The notes beneath the pieces were generated by a model. The model was given only the letters and a program-made list of their open reading frames with translations, did no database searches and was not told the DNA's origin. From the NCBI GenBank assembly GCA_034086685.1, contig JAXDZY010000147.1, positions 1 to 50,955 on the forward strand: a stretch of DNA of 50,955 bases, read 5' to 3'. Shown here in pieces: positions 42,104 through 50,847 of the stretch (within the stretch, counting starts at the first letter, position 1; every line of letters begins with the position of its first letter). Both the position numbers and the translations under genes were made by a program. Source of the stretch: TWA4 sp034086685. Its GTDB lineage: Bacteria; Bacillota; Clostridia; Lachnospirales; Lachnospiraceae.

Positions 42104-42247
42104 ATGAAACATATTAAAACATTAACAGGCAGCAGCTTAAAAGATACTATGAAAAAAGGCGGATGCAAGGAATGCCAGACATCCTGTCAGTCAGCTTGCA
42201 AGACATCCTGTACAGTTGGCAATCAGAGCTGCGAAAACAATAAATAA
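42104..42247 (+). CDS. scfA: SCIFF precursor peptide (six cysteines in forty-five)
   Basis: This 47-residue ribosomal peptide begins MKHIKTLTGSSLKDT, a leader shared by SCIFF peptides. Six cysteines follow at residues 21, 24, 28, 32, 36 and 43. AGGAGG lies 8 nt before the ATG. The family is near-universal in Clostridia and is always next to the radical SAM maturase, which makes a Cys-to-Thr thioether. The T34 and T37 near the cysteines, and T26, are possible acceptors. The physiological role of SCIFF is not settled. A hairpin between it and scfB may give more peptide than maturase. Confidence 0.95.
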   Translation: MKHIKTLTGSSLKDTMKKGGCKECQTSCQSACKTSCTVGNQSCENNK

Positions 42248-42272
42248 TCAGAGAAATTCTTTTTAAGCAGCA

Positions 42273-42303
42273 CAGGGGCACTCTGGCAGACGGAGTGTCC
42301 CTG
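42273..42303 (+). terminator. Attenuator-like hairpin between scfA and scfB
   Basis: CAGGGGCACTC pairs with GAGTGTCCCTG (one G-T pair) around a 9-nt loop. The following CATCTTTG is only moderately T-rich, so readthrough into scfB is expected. This is typical for peptide and maturase dosage. Confidence 0.7.
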
Positions 42304-42413
42304 CATCTTTGCGCAGAGTATGCGCCGGCCCGGGAACCTTCTGTGTTGCTGCGGCTGATTTTCAGATAATAAAATAATTACCGACCGCATAAAGCGGATA
42401 GAAAGGACAAATT

Positions 42414-43781
42414 GTGATTCATCAGTATAAAAGTAATGGATATAACATTGTACTGGATGTATGCAGCGGTTCCGTTCATGTAGTTGATGATATAACTTAT
42501 GATGCTATCGGTCTGTATGAAACACAGGACAGAGAGCAGGTACTTAAAGCACTTGCCGAAAATTATCCTCAGACATCTGAGGAAGAACTTCAGGAAGTTC
42601 TGGGAGAGATCGAAGAACTGAAGGAGCAGGGGCTTTTATATACCGAGGATATTTACAAAGATTATGTCATTGATGTAAAGAACCGTACCACCATTGTAAA
42701 AGCACTTTGCCTGCATGTGGCACATGATTGTAATCTGGCATGCAGATACTGCTTTGCTGGTGAAGGAGAGTACCATGGAGATCGCTCCCTCATGAGTTTT
42801 GAGGTGGGAAAAAAGGCTCTGGATTACCTGCTTCAGAATTCCGGAAGCAGAAGGAATCTTGAAGTGGATTTCTTTGGCGGTGAACCTTTACTGAACTGGA
42901 AAACTGTAAAGGAGCTGGTGGCTTACGGCCGCAGCAAAGAAGAGGAATACAATAAAAAATTCCGTTTTACACTGACAACCAACGGTGTACTGTTAAATGA
43001 TGAAGTTATTGAATTCTGCAATAAAGAGATGTCCAATGTGGTATTAAGTCTTGATGGCAGAAAAGAGGTCAATGACAGAATGCGTCCTTTCCCCAAAGGC
43101 GCGGGGAGCTATGATATCATTGTTCCCAGATTTCAGAATTTTGTAAAGAAACGTGGGGATAAGGATTATTTTGTAAGGGGTACTTTTACAAGAAATAATC
43201 TGGATTTTTCTAAAGATCTGATGGAATATGCGGATCTGGGATTTGAAAAGATGTCCATCGAGCCGGTAGTTGCTCCTCCGGAAGCGGATTATTCCATCCG
43301 GGAAGAAGATATTCCCAGGATCCTGGAAGAATATGATAATCTGGCGCTGGAATTTATTCGCAGAAAAAAAGCTGGAAAAGGATTTACCTTCTTCCATTTC
43401 ATGATAGATCTGAATCAGGGTCCCTGCGTGGCAAAACGTCTGTCCGGATGCGGAGCAGGTACAGAGTATCTGGCAGTAACACCCACCGGCGATTTCTATC
43501 CCTGCCACCAGTTTGTGGGACTTCCGGAATTTTTGCTGGGCAATGTGGATGAGGGAATTACCAACACGGAAGTTCAGAAAGAATTCAAACAGTGCAATGT
43601 ATATGCCAAGGAAAAATGCAGAGACTGCTTTGCAAGGTTTTACTGCAGCGGCGGTTGTGCCGCCAATTCCTATCAGTTCCATGGTAAAATCACGGATGCG
43701 TATGATATTGGCTGTGAAATGCAGAAAAAACGTATCGAATGTGCCATTATGATTAAGGCAGCTCTTGCGGAGGAAGAATAA
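42414..43781 (+). CDS. scfB: SCIFF radical SAM maturase
   Basis: This 455-residue radical SAM enzyme has a GTG start with AAAGG upstream. An N-terminal peptide-recognition (RRE-like) part spans about 1-85. The 4Fe-4S site CxxxCxxC is C106, C110 and C113 (HDCNLACRYCF), and FFGGEPLLNW follows. The C-terminal SPASM/twitch cysteines include CGAGTEYLAV, CHQFVG and CRDCFARFYCSGGC. It uses SAM to form a thioether in the SCIFF peptide, as shown for CteB of Clostridium thermocellum. It is followed after 52 nt by secDF, which may share its transcript. Confidence 0.95.
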   Translation: MIHQYKSNGYNIVLDVCSGSVHVVDDITYDAIGLYETQDREQVLKALAENYPQTSEEELQEVLGEIEELKEQGLLYTEDIYKDYVIDVKNRTTIVKALCLHVAHDCNLACRYCFAGEGEYHGDRSLMSFEVGKKALDYLLQNSGSRRNLEVDFFGGEPLLNWKTVKELVAYGRSKEEEYNKKFRFTLTTNGVLLNDEVIEFCNKEMSNVVLSLDGRKEVNDRMRPFPKGAGSYDIIVPRFQNFVKKRGDKDYFVRGTFTRNNLDFSKDLMEYADLGFEKMSIEPVVAPPEADYSIREEDIPRILEEYDNLALEFIRRKKAGKGFTFFHFMIDLNQGPCVAKRLSGCGAGTEYLAVTPTGDFYPCHQFVGLPEFLLGNVDEGITNTEVQKEFKQCNVYAKEKCRDCFARFYCSGGCAANSYQFHGKITDAYDIGCEMQKKRIECAIMIKAALAEEE

Positions 43782-43833
43782 AGGCAGATACGTGAAAAGA
43801 TAACAGGCTCCGCCGGAGCCAAGGAGGTTTATA

Positions 43834-45993
43834 ATGAGCAAAAACAGAAAAGCCGGCAATAAGACGACAGGTGTACTTCGTCTCGCTGCAGCAGTTCTTG
43901 CACTGGTACTGCTTACATATATTGCAGTTCTGGGCATTGGATTTGAACAGACCGGCAGCGCGTATGACATTAAGCTGGGTCTTGATCTGGCCGGTGGTGT
44001 GAGCATTACCTATCAGACAAAAGATGCAAATCCGTCTGCAACAGATATGTCGGATACCATTTACAAGCTTCAGCTGAGGGCACAGAGCTACAGCAGTGAA
44101 GCAGAGGTTTATCAGGAAGGTACCAACCGCATTAACGTAGATATTCCTGATGTTACGGATGCCAATGAGATTCTGGAGGATCTGGGTAAGCCCGGTTCAC
44201 TTTCTTTCCAGGATTCTGAAGGCAATGAAGTGCTGACCGGTACTGATGTAAAATCAGCGGAAGCAGGAATTATATCCGAGGATAACGGAAGCACCAAGGA
44301 ATATGTGGTTAATCTTACTCTGAATGATGAAGGTACCAAAAAATTTGCTGAGGTAACAGAAGCCAATGTAGGCAATATTATTTCCATCATATATGATGGA
44401 GAGACCGTCAGTGCTCCCAGGGTTAATGAAGCGATTACTGCCGGAAAGTGCAGTATTACAGGTCTGGAAAGCTTTGAAGAGGCAGAAGAGCTGGCTTCTA
44501 CTATCAGAATCGGTTCTCTGAAACTGGAGCTGGAAGAAATCCGTTCCAATGTAGTCGGTGCAAAGCTTGGTTCTGATGCCATCAGCACCAGCCTGAAGGC
44601 GGGTGCCATCGGTCTTGCACTGGTTATGGTATTCATGATTGCATTTTATCTGATTCCCGGTGTGGCAGCAGCTCTGGCGCTGGCCATTTATGTAGCCATG
44701 ACGGTATGTCTGTTAAGTGCATTTCAGATCACACTGACTCTGCCCGGTATTGCCGGTATCGTTCTGACTATCGGTATGGCTGTAGATGCCAATGTCATTA
44801 TATTCTCACGTATCCGTGAAGAACTGGCGGAGGGCAAATCTGTACGCCTGGCACGTAAGGATGGTTTTTCCAAGGCTTTATCTGCAATTCTGGATGGTAA
44901 TATCACTACACTGATTGCAGCGCTGGTGCTTTATCTGATGGGCTCCGGTACCGTAAAAGGTTTTGCCACCACACTGGCTCTTGGTACTTTGCTGTCCATG
45001 TTCACAGCACTGTTTGTAACCAGATTTATTCTGACAGGACTGTATGAGATCGGTTTCCGCGATCCGAAATTCTATGGCAAGAAGAAAAATCCCAAACCGA
45101 TGCCTGTACTTGGTATTATTGGAAAGAAAAAGATATTCTTCTCCATCGCTGCAGTAATCATTTTATGCGGTATCGGTGCCATGATTTACAACGGACCTGT
45201 TAAAGGCGGCAATATTCTGAATTACAGTCTGGAATTCCAGGGCGGTACTTCCACATCTGTTACGTTTAATGAGGATTACTCCATTGAAGAACTGAACAAA
45301 GACGTCATTCCGTTATTCTCTGAAGTAACCGGTGATAATGATATTCAGATTCAGAAGGTTTCAGGTTCCAATCAGGTTATTTTCAAGACCAAGACTCTGG
45401 ATACGCAGCAGCGTCAGGAACTGGAGGACAGTCTGATTGAAACATACAGTATTGATAAGGAACAGATTCAGGAAGAAAGTATTTCTGCTACTGTCAGCCG
45501 AGAGATGAAACAGGATGCAATTGTGGCAGTGCTTCTGGCTGCTGTTATGATGCTTCTGTATATCTGGTTCAGGTTTAAGGATATCCGTATTGCGGCAAGT
45601 ACGGTGCTTGCACTGCTGCATGATGTGCTGGTGGTGCTGACATGCTATGCACTGCTGCGCTGGTCAGTGGGCAATACATTTATTGCCTGCATGCTTACGG
45701 TTGTAGGTTACTCCATCAATGATACCATTGTTGTATTTGACCGTATCCGTGAGAATACCGGCAGCATGAAGCGGGGAGAACAGCTGGAGGATGTAATCAA
45801 TCGAAGCGTATCCCAGACTCTGACACGAAGCATCAACACTTCTGTAACAACCGGCATTATGGTACTGGTACTGCTGATCTTCGGTGTATCTTCTATCCGT
45901 GAGTTTGCAATGCCTCTGATGGTTGGTATCTGCTGCGGATGTTTCTCTTCTGTATGTCTGGCAGGTAATCTGTGGCATACCATGAAGTCATAA
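43834..45993 (+). CDS. secDF: Fused protein-export membrane protein SecDF
   Basis: This 719-residue fusion has twelve membrane helices expected. The SecD half starts with a helix near 15-35 and KLGLDLAGGVSITY, and ends near 420. The SecF half starts with KKIFFSIAAVIILCGIGAM near 430, followed by LEFQGGTSTSVTF and the conserved VVGYSINDTIVVFDRIREN. SecDF uses the proton or sodium gradient to help pull proteins through SecYEG. The fused form is common in Firmicutes. AAGGAGG lies before the ATG. It sits between scfB and tgt. Confidence 0.95.
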   Translation: MSKNRKAGNKTTGVLRLAAAVLALVLLTYIAVLGIGFEQTGSAYDIKLGLDLAGGVSITYQTKDANPSATDMSDTIYKLQLRAQSYSSEAEVYQEGTNRINVDIPDVTDANEILEDLGKPGSLSFQDSEGNEVLTGTDVKSAEAGIISEDNGSTKEYVVNLTLNDEGTKKFAEVTEANVGNIISIIYDGETVSAPRVNEAITAGKCSITGLESFEEAEELASTIRIGSLKLELEEIRSNVVGAKLGSDAISTSLKAGAIGLALVMVFMIAFYLIPGVAAALALAIYVAMTVCLLSAFQITLTLPGIAGIVLTIGMAVDANVIIFSRIREELAEGKSVRLARKDGFSKALSAILDGNITTLIAALVLYLMGSGTVKGFATTLALGTLLSMFTALFVTRFILTGLYEIGFRDPKFYGKKKNPKPMPVLGIIGKKKIFFSIAAVIILCGIGAMIYNGPVKGGNILNYSLEFQGGTSTSVTFNEDYSIEELNKDVIPLFSEVTGDNDIQIQKVSGSNQVIFKTKTLDTQQRQELEDSLIETYSIDKEQIQEESISATVSREMKQDAIVAVLLAAVMMLLYIWFRFKDIRIAASTVLALLHDVLVVLTCYALLRWSVGNTFIACMLTVVGYSINDTIVVFDRIRENTGSMKRGEQLEDVINRSVSQTLTRSINTSVTTGIMVLVLLIFGVSSIREFAMPLMVGICCGCFSSVCLAGNLWHTMKS

Positions 45994-46016
45994 AGAAAAA
46001 AGATTAATGAGGATTT

Positions 46017-47147
46017 ATGTATAAAATAATTAAAAAATGCGGACGTGCCAAACGTGCAGAATTTCAGACGGTACATGGCACGATTCAGACACCGGTATTT
46101 ATGAATGTTGGTACGGCAGCTGCCATCAAAGGTGCAGTTTCCACAGAGGATCTGGAACGGATCGGTACTCAGGTGGAATTGTCCAATACCTATCATCTTC
46201 ATGTAAGACCGGGTGATAAGATTGTCAGACAGATGGGCGGTCTTCATAAATTTATGGTATGGAATAAACCGATTCTTACCGATTCCGGCGGTTTTCAGGT
46301 ATTTTCTTTGGCAGGGCTGCGCAGAATCAAGGAAGAAGGCGTCCATTTCCATTCCCATGTGGATGGGGCAAAGATATTCATGGGACCGGAAGAGAGTATG
46401 CAGATTCAGTCCAACCTGGCATCCACCATAGCCATGGCGTTTGATGAATGTATCCCCAATCCTTCTACCAGGGAATATGTGGAACGTTCTGTTGACCGGA
46501 CAACCCGGTGGCTTGTCCGCTGCAAGACAGAGATGGAAAGGCTGAACAGTCTTCCGGATACCATTAACAGACATCAGCTGCTTTTCGGGATCAACCAGGG
46601 CGGCACCTATGATGATGTACGTATGCGCCATGCAGATGAGATTTCACAGCTTGATCTGGACGGATATGCTGTGGGAGGCCTGGCAGTGGGAGAATCCCAT
46701 GAGGAGATGTATCATATCCTGGATTGTACCGTTCCTCATCTGCCGGAAGATAAACCTACTTATCTTATGGGAGTGGGAACTCCGGCCAATATACTGGAAG
46801 CAGTAGACAGGGGTGTGGATTTCTTCGACTGTGTTTATCCCAGCCGCAATGGCAGGCACGGACATGTTTATACAAAACACGGTAAACTGAATCTGTTTAA
46901 TGCAAAGTATGAAACAGATCCCAGACCCATAGAAGAGGGCTGCGGCTGTCCCGCGTGCAGACGCTACAGCAGAGCCTACATCAGACATTTGCTAAAAGCA
47001 AAAGAAATGTTGGGTATGCGTCTTGCAGTTTTGCACAATTTATATTATTATAATCATTTAATGGAAGACATTCGTCTGGCCATTGAAGAAGACAGATATT
47101 CATCCTTTAAGGAAGAAACACTGTATCAGCTCACCCAGGGCGAATAG
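46017..47147 (+). CDS. tgt: tRNA-guanine transglycosylase
   Basis: This 376-residue enzyme swaps the wobble guanine of GUN-anticodon tRNAs for preQ1 on the path to queuosine. Visible motifs are NTYHLHVRPGD, ILTDSGGFQVFSL (catalytic Asp region), FGINQGG, FFDCVYPSRNGRHG (nucleophile Asp) and the zinc site CGCPACRRYSRAYIRHLL. TGAGG precedes the ATG. It is 23 nt after secDF and 47 nt before yajC, a classic order, though here secDF comes first. The preQ1 genes are not in the window, so preQ1 or queuine may be salvaged. Confidence 0.95.
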   Translation: MYKIIKKCGRAKRAEFQTVHGTIQTPVFMNVGTAAAIKGAVSTEDLERIGTQVELSNTYHLHVRPGDKIVRQMGGLHKFMVWNKPILTDSGGFQVFSLAGLRRIKEEGVHFHSHVDGAKIFMGPEESMQIQSNLASTIAMAFDECIPNPSTREYVERSVDRTTRWLVRCKTEMERLNSLPDTINRHQLLFGINQGGTYDDVRMRHADEISQLDLDGYAVGGLAVGESHEEMYHILDCTVPHLPEDKPTYLMGVGTPANILEAVDRGVDFFDCVYPSRNGRHGHVYTKHGKLNLFNAKYETDPRPIEEGCGCPACRRYSRAYIRHLLKAKEMLGMRLAVLHNLYYYNHLMEDIRLAIEEDRYSSFKEETLYQLTQGE

Positions 47148-47194
47148 ACAAATATTCTGCAGAAGGCTGCAGGGATAATTTACAGGAGGTAATG

Positions 47195-47464
47195 ATGGAA
47201 CAGACAATTATTATGATTATCTACATTGTTGCACTGATTGCATTAATGTATTTCCTGATGGTAAGACCCCAGAAAAAGGAGCAGAAAAGAATGGATGCTC
47301 TGCTTTCCAGTCTGGAAATCGGTGACAGCGTATGTACCACCGCAGGTTTTTACGGTGTTGTGATCGGTATGGAAGAAGATATGGTGATTGTTGAATTCGG
47401 CAGCAACAAAAACTGCAGAATCCCCATGAAGAAATCTTCTATTACAGAAGTTGAAAAGGCTTAA
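47195..47464 (+). CDS. yajC: Preprotein translocase subunit YajC
   Basis: This 89-residue protein has one membrane helix (about 4-22, IIMIIYIVALIALMYF). The conserved MVRPQKKEQKRM follows, then a cytosolic beta domain (GDSVCTTAGFYGVVIGM). It associates with SecDF. Two ATGs lie in tandem; the second (47195), 5 nt after AGGAGG, is the better start. A terminator-like hairpin follows 50 nt after the stop. Confidence 0.92.
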   Translation: MEQTIIMIIYIVALIALMYFLMVRPQKKEQKRMDALLSSLEIGDSVCTTAGFYGVVIGMEEDMVIVEFGSNKNCRIPMKKSSITEVEKA

Positions 47465-47513
47465 TACAGAAGCAGAAAAGACTTAATCGTGCCGAAGGCG
47501 GTGCGGAACAAGG

Positions 47514-47543
47514 CTCCGGAGTGCGAGGGCATTCCGGAGTTTT
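47514..47543 (+). terminator. Terminator after yajC
   Basis: CTCCGGAGTGC pairs with GCATTCCGGAG (one G-T pair) around a GAGG tetraloop and is followed by TTTTC. It separates yajC from gatCAB. Directly after it lies a perfect 12-bp dyad, CTATTATAATAG (47544-47555), whose centre contains TATAAT. This may be the -10 region of the gatCAB promoter. Confidence 0.8.
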
Positions 47544-47624
47544 CTATTATAATAGGGAAATGCTTTCCGGGCATGTGTGACTGTGTGCAGATGTTCCCGG
47601 GGAGCACATTGAAGGAGGCTTTTT

Positions 47625-47918
47625 ATGGCAAATGTGATTTCAGATGAAACCATAGAATATGTTGGAATTCTGGCCAAGCTGGAGTTGTCGGAAGAAGAAA
47701 AAGAACGGGCCAAAAAAGATATGGAAGATATGCTTGACTATATCGATAAATTAAATGAGCTGGATACCACCGGTGTGGAACCCATGTCTCATGTTTTCCC
47801 CGTTCAGAATGTATTTCGGGAAGACGTGGTTACCAATGGTGATGACAGAGAGAATATCCTGGCTAATGCACCTTCCGAACAGGACGGTGCTTTCACCGTA
47901 CCCAGGACATTTGATTAG
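47625..47918 (+). CDS. gatC: Aspartyl/glutamyl-tRNA amidotransferase subunit C
   Basis: This 97-residue GatC shows the family pattern IEYVGILAKLELSEEE, DMLDYIDKLNELDTTGVEPMSHV and VFREDVV. It wraps between GatA and GatB and stabilises the complex that amidates Glu-tRNA(Gln) and Asp-tRNA(Asn). GAAGGAGG lies before the ATG. It is the first gene of gatCAB; gatA starts 12 nt after its stop. The leader (47544-47624) has a further imperfect hairpin, CCGGGCAT with ATGTTCCCGG. Confidence 0.94.
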   Translation: MANVISDETIEYVGILAKLELSEEEKERAKKDMEDMLDYIDKLNELDTTGVEPMSHVFPVQNVFREDVVTNGDDRENILANAPSEQDGAFTVPRTFD

Positions 47919-47930
47919 GAGGCAGCAGAT

Positions 47931-49406
47931 ATGAGTTTAATGGAGTTAACAGCTGTAGAGCTTGGCAGAAAGATCCAGGCAGGTGAAGTATCTGCTGTGG
48001 AAGCAGTCAAAGAATCGCTGGCAAGAACAAAAGAACTGGAAGAAAGTGTGCATGCGTTTGTAAATCTGGATGAAGAGAATGCACTGCGCAGGGCAGCTCA
48101 GGTACAGGAACAGATTGAAGCCGGGAAGCTGACCGGACCTCTGGCAGGTGTGCCTGTGGCAATTAAAGACAATATGTGCACAAAAGGAGTATTAACTACC
48201 TGCAGTTCCCGTATTCTGGGAAATTTTGTACCCACCTATACTTCTGAAGCAGTGATTAATCTGGAAAAAGCAGGAGCCATAATGACGGGCAAAACCAATA
48301 TGGATGAATTTGCCATGGGATCCACCACAGAGACATCAGCATTCGGAGAAACGAAAAATCCCTGGAATCTGAATCATGTTCCCGGCGGTTCATCAGGCGG
48401 TTCATGTGCGGCAGTAGCAGCTGAAGAAGTCAGCTTTGCTCTGGGATCTGATACAGGCGGATCCATCCGTCAGCCCAGTTCTTTCTGTGGTGTAACCGGA
48501 ATCAAACCCACTTATGGTACAATTTCCCGATACGGACTCATTGCTTACGGTTCTTCCCTGGATCAGATCGGGCCTGTTGCCAAAGATGTGACCGACTGTG
48601 CTGCCATTCTGGAAACCATCGCTTCCTGGGATCCCAAAGACAGTACCAGCGTTAAACGGGAAAAATATGATTTCACATCTGCTCTGGTGGATGATGTAAA
48701 GGGCATGAAAATCGGTATTCCCGGGGATTTTTTCGGAGCCGGTCTGAATGAAGATGTGAAAAAAGCTGTTCTCAATGTGGCAGAAGTGCTGAAATCAAAA
48801 GGTGCCGAAGTGGAGGAATTTGATTTCAAACTGGTAACGGATTATGCAATTCCTGCTTATTATGTTATTGCATGTGCTGAAGCAAGTTCAAACCTTTCAC
48901 GTTTTGACGGCATCAAATACGGTTATCGTACAGAAGAATTTACAGATCTTCATAACATGTATAAAAAGACGCGTTCCGAAGGCTTCGGGCCTGAGGTAAA
49001 GCGCCGTATTATGCTGGGCTCTTTCGTATTAAGCTCCGGTTATTATGATGCGTATTATCTGAAAGCTCTGCGTACAAAAGCGCTGATCAAACAGGAATAT
49101 GACAAAGCATTTGCCAGATATGATGTTATTCTGGCGCCTGCAGCACCTACCACAGCACCCCGCCTGGGAGAAAGCTTAAGTGATCCCATTCAGATGTATC
49201 TGAGTGATATTTATACAATTTCTGTAAATCTTGCGGGATTGCCCGGTATTACGGTGCCCTGCGGAACAGACAGAAACGGACTTCCCATCGGAGCACAGCT
49301 GATTGGTGACTGCTTTAAGGAGAATACGATTCTGAGAGCTGCCTATGCATTTGAACAGTCCCGCGATTATGTAAGATGTGATCTGGCAAAGAAAGGAGTG
49401 GAATAA
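47931..49406 (+). CDS. gatA: Aspartyl/glutamyl-tRNA amidotransferase subunit A
   Basis: This 491-residue amidase supplies ammonia by splitting glutamine. The catalytic Ser-cisSer-Lys triad is visible: Lys in VAIKDNMC, the GGSSGGSCAAVAAEE loop, and the nucleophile in DTGGSIRQPSSFCG. It feeds ammonia to GatB through a channel. GGAGG lies before the ATG, and the next gene begins one base after its stop. The length and motifs are normal. Confidence 0.96.
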   Translation: MSLMELTAVELGRKIQAGEVSAVEAVKESLARTKELEESVHAFVNLDEENALRRAAQVQEQIEAGKLTGPLAGVPVAIKDNMCTKGVLTTCSSRILGNFVPTYTSEAVINLEKAGAIMTGKTNMDEFAMGSTTETSAFGETKNPWNLNHVPGGSSGGSCAAVAAEEVSFALGSDTGGSIRQPSSFCGVTGIKPTYGTISRYGLIAYGSSLDQIGPVAKDVTDCAAILETIASWDPKDSTSVKREKYDFTSALVDDVKGMKIGIPGDFFGAGLNEDVKKAVLNVAEVLKSKGAEVEEFDFKLVTDYAIPAYYVIACAEASSNLSRFDGIKYGYRTEEFTDLHNMYKKTRSEGFGPEVKRRIMLGSFVLSSGYYDAYYLKALRTKALIKQEYDKAFARYDVILAPAAPTTAPRLGESLSDPIQMYLSDIYTISVNLAGLPGITVPCGTDRNGLPIGAQLIGDCFKENTILRAAYAFEQSRDYVRCDLAKKGVE

Positions 49407-49407
49407 C

Positions 49408-50847
49408 ATGAGCAAACAGTATGAAACAGTCATTGGTCTGGAGGTGCATGTGGAGCTGGCCACCAAAACCAAGATTTTCTGCGGATGCAGCACGGAATTT
49501 GGCGGAGAGCCCAATACTCACACCTGCCCTGTCTGTACCGGTATGCCCGGTTCACTCCCGGTTCTTAACAAAAAAGTGCTGGAATATGCGGTGGCAGTAG
49601 GTCTTGCCACCAACTGCCGGATCAATCAGTATTCCAAATTTGACCGTAAGAATTATTTCTATCCGGACAATCCGCAGAATTATCAGATTTCTCAGCTGTA
49701 CCTGCCCATCTGTCATGATGGCGGAGTGGAAATCGAGACAGAAGCCGGTAAAAAGGTTGTGGGGATTCACGAGATTCACATGGAAGAGGATGCGGGAAAG
49801 CTGATTCATGATGAATGGTCCGACTGTACGCTGGTAGATTTTAACCGCTCCGGTGTGCCGCTGATCGAAATTGTATCCGAGCCTGATATGCGTTCGGCGG
49901 ATGAAGTTATTGCCTACCTGGAAAAACTGAAGATGATCATTCAGTATCTGGGTGCTTCCGACTGCAAGCTGCAGGAAGGCTCCATGCGTGCTGATGTGAA
50001 CCTTTCTGTTCGCGAAGTGGGCGCTGAGAAGTTTGGAACAAGAACAGAGATGAAGAATCTGAACTCATTTAAAGCCATTGCCAGAGCCATTGAAGGCGAG
50101 AAAGAGCGCCAGATCGATCTGCTTGAAGCCGGTAAACAGGTGGTACAGGAAACAAGACGCTGGGATGATACAAAAGAATCCTCATATGCCATGCGTTCCA
50201 AAGAAGATGCACAGGATTACCGTTATTTCCCCGATCCGGATCTGGTTCCCATTGTGGTAAGCGATGAATGGCTGGAAGAAATCAGAAACGCACAGCCTGA
50301 ATTCCGCACGGAGAAGCTGGAACGATACAAGACTCAGTATGAAATTCCCGATTATGATGCAGAAATCATCACCGCATCCAAGAAGATGGCGGATATTTTT
50401 GAAGCCACAGTTGCCATCTGCAATAATCCCAAAAAAGTATCCAACTGGCTCATGGTGGAAACCATGCGTTTGCTTAAAGAACGGGAGATGGAACCGGATC
50501 AGATCCGGTTTTCACCGGAGCATTTTGCAAAGCTGGTGGAACTGGCCGACAGCGGGGCCATCAACAGTACCGTAGCTAAAGAAGTATTTGAAAAGATGTT
50601 TGATGAAGACATCGATCCCGAAGTTTACGTGGAAGAGCATGGACTGAAATCCGTCAACGATGAAGGGGCTCTGCGGACAGAAATCGAAAAAATCGTAGCA
50701 GCCAATCCCAAATCAGTGGAAGACTATAAAGCAGGCAAGAAGAAAGCTATGGGCTTTTTAGTAGGACAGACCATGAAAGCCATGAAAGGAAAGGCAAATC
50801 CTCAGATGGTAAACCAGATCCTTACGGAGATACTGGACAGCCTGTAG
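49408..50847 (+). CDS. gatB: Aspartyl/glutamyl-tRNA amidotransferase subunit B
   Basis: This 479-residue subunit activates the misacylated tRNA with ATP and receives ammonia from GatA. Visible motifs are YETVIGLEVHVEL, the zinc site (CGCSTEF, then CPVCTGMPG), DFNRSGVPLIEIVSEPD and RTEMKNLNSFKAIARAI. A C-terminal YqeY-like tail domain ends QILTEILDSL. The frame opens at 49378 inside gatA, but AAAGGAG fits the ATG at 49408. The start lies 1 nt after the gatA stop, so translation is coupled. No terminator is seen in the last 108 bases of the window. Confidence 0.96.
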   Translation: MSKQYETVIGLEVHVELATKTKIFCGCSTEFGGEPNTHTCPVCTGMPGSLPVLNKKVLEYAVAVGLATNCRINQYSKFDRKNYFYPDNPQNYQISQLYLPICHDGGVEIETEAGKKVVGIHEIHMEEDAGKLIHDEWSDCTLVDFNRSGVPLIEIVSEPDMRSADEVIAYLEKLKMIIQYLGASDCKLQEGSMRADVNLSVREVGAEKFGTRTEMKNLNSFKAIARAIEGEKERQIDLLEAGKQVVQETRRWDDTKESSYAMRSKEDAQDYRYFPDPDLVPIVVSDEWLEEIRNAQPEFRTEKLERYKTQYEIPDYDAEIITASKKMADIFEATVAICNNPKKVSNWLMVETMRLLKEREMEPDQIRFSPEHFAKLVELADSGAINSTVAKEVFEKMFDEDIDPEVYVEEHGLKSVNDEGALRTEIEKIVAANPKSVEDYKAGKKKAMGFLVGQTMKAMKGKANPQMVNQILTEILDSL

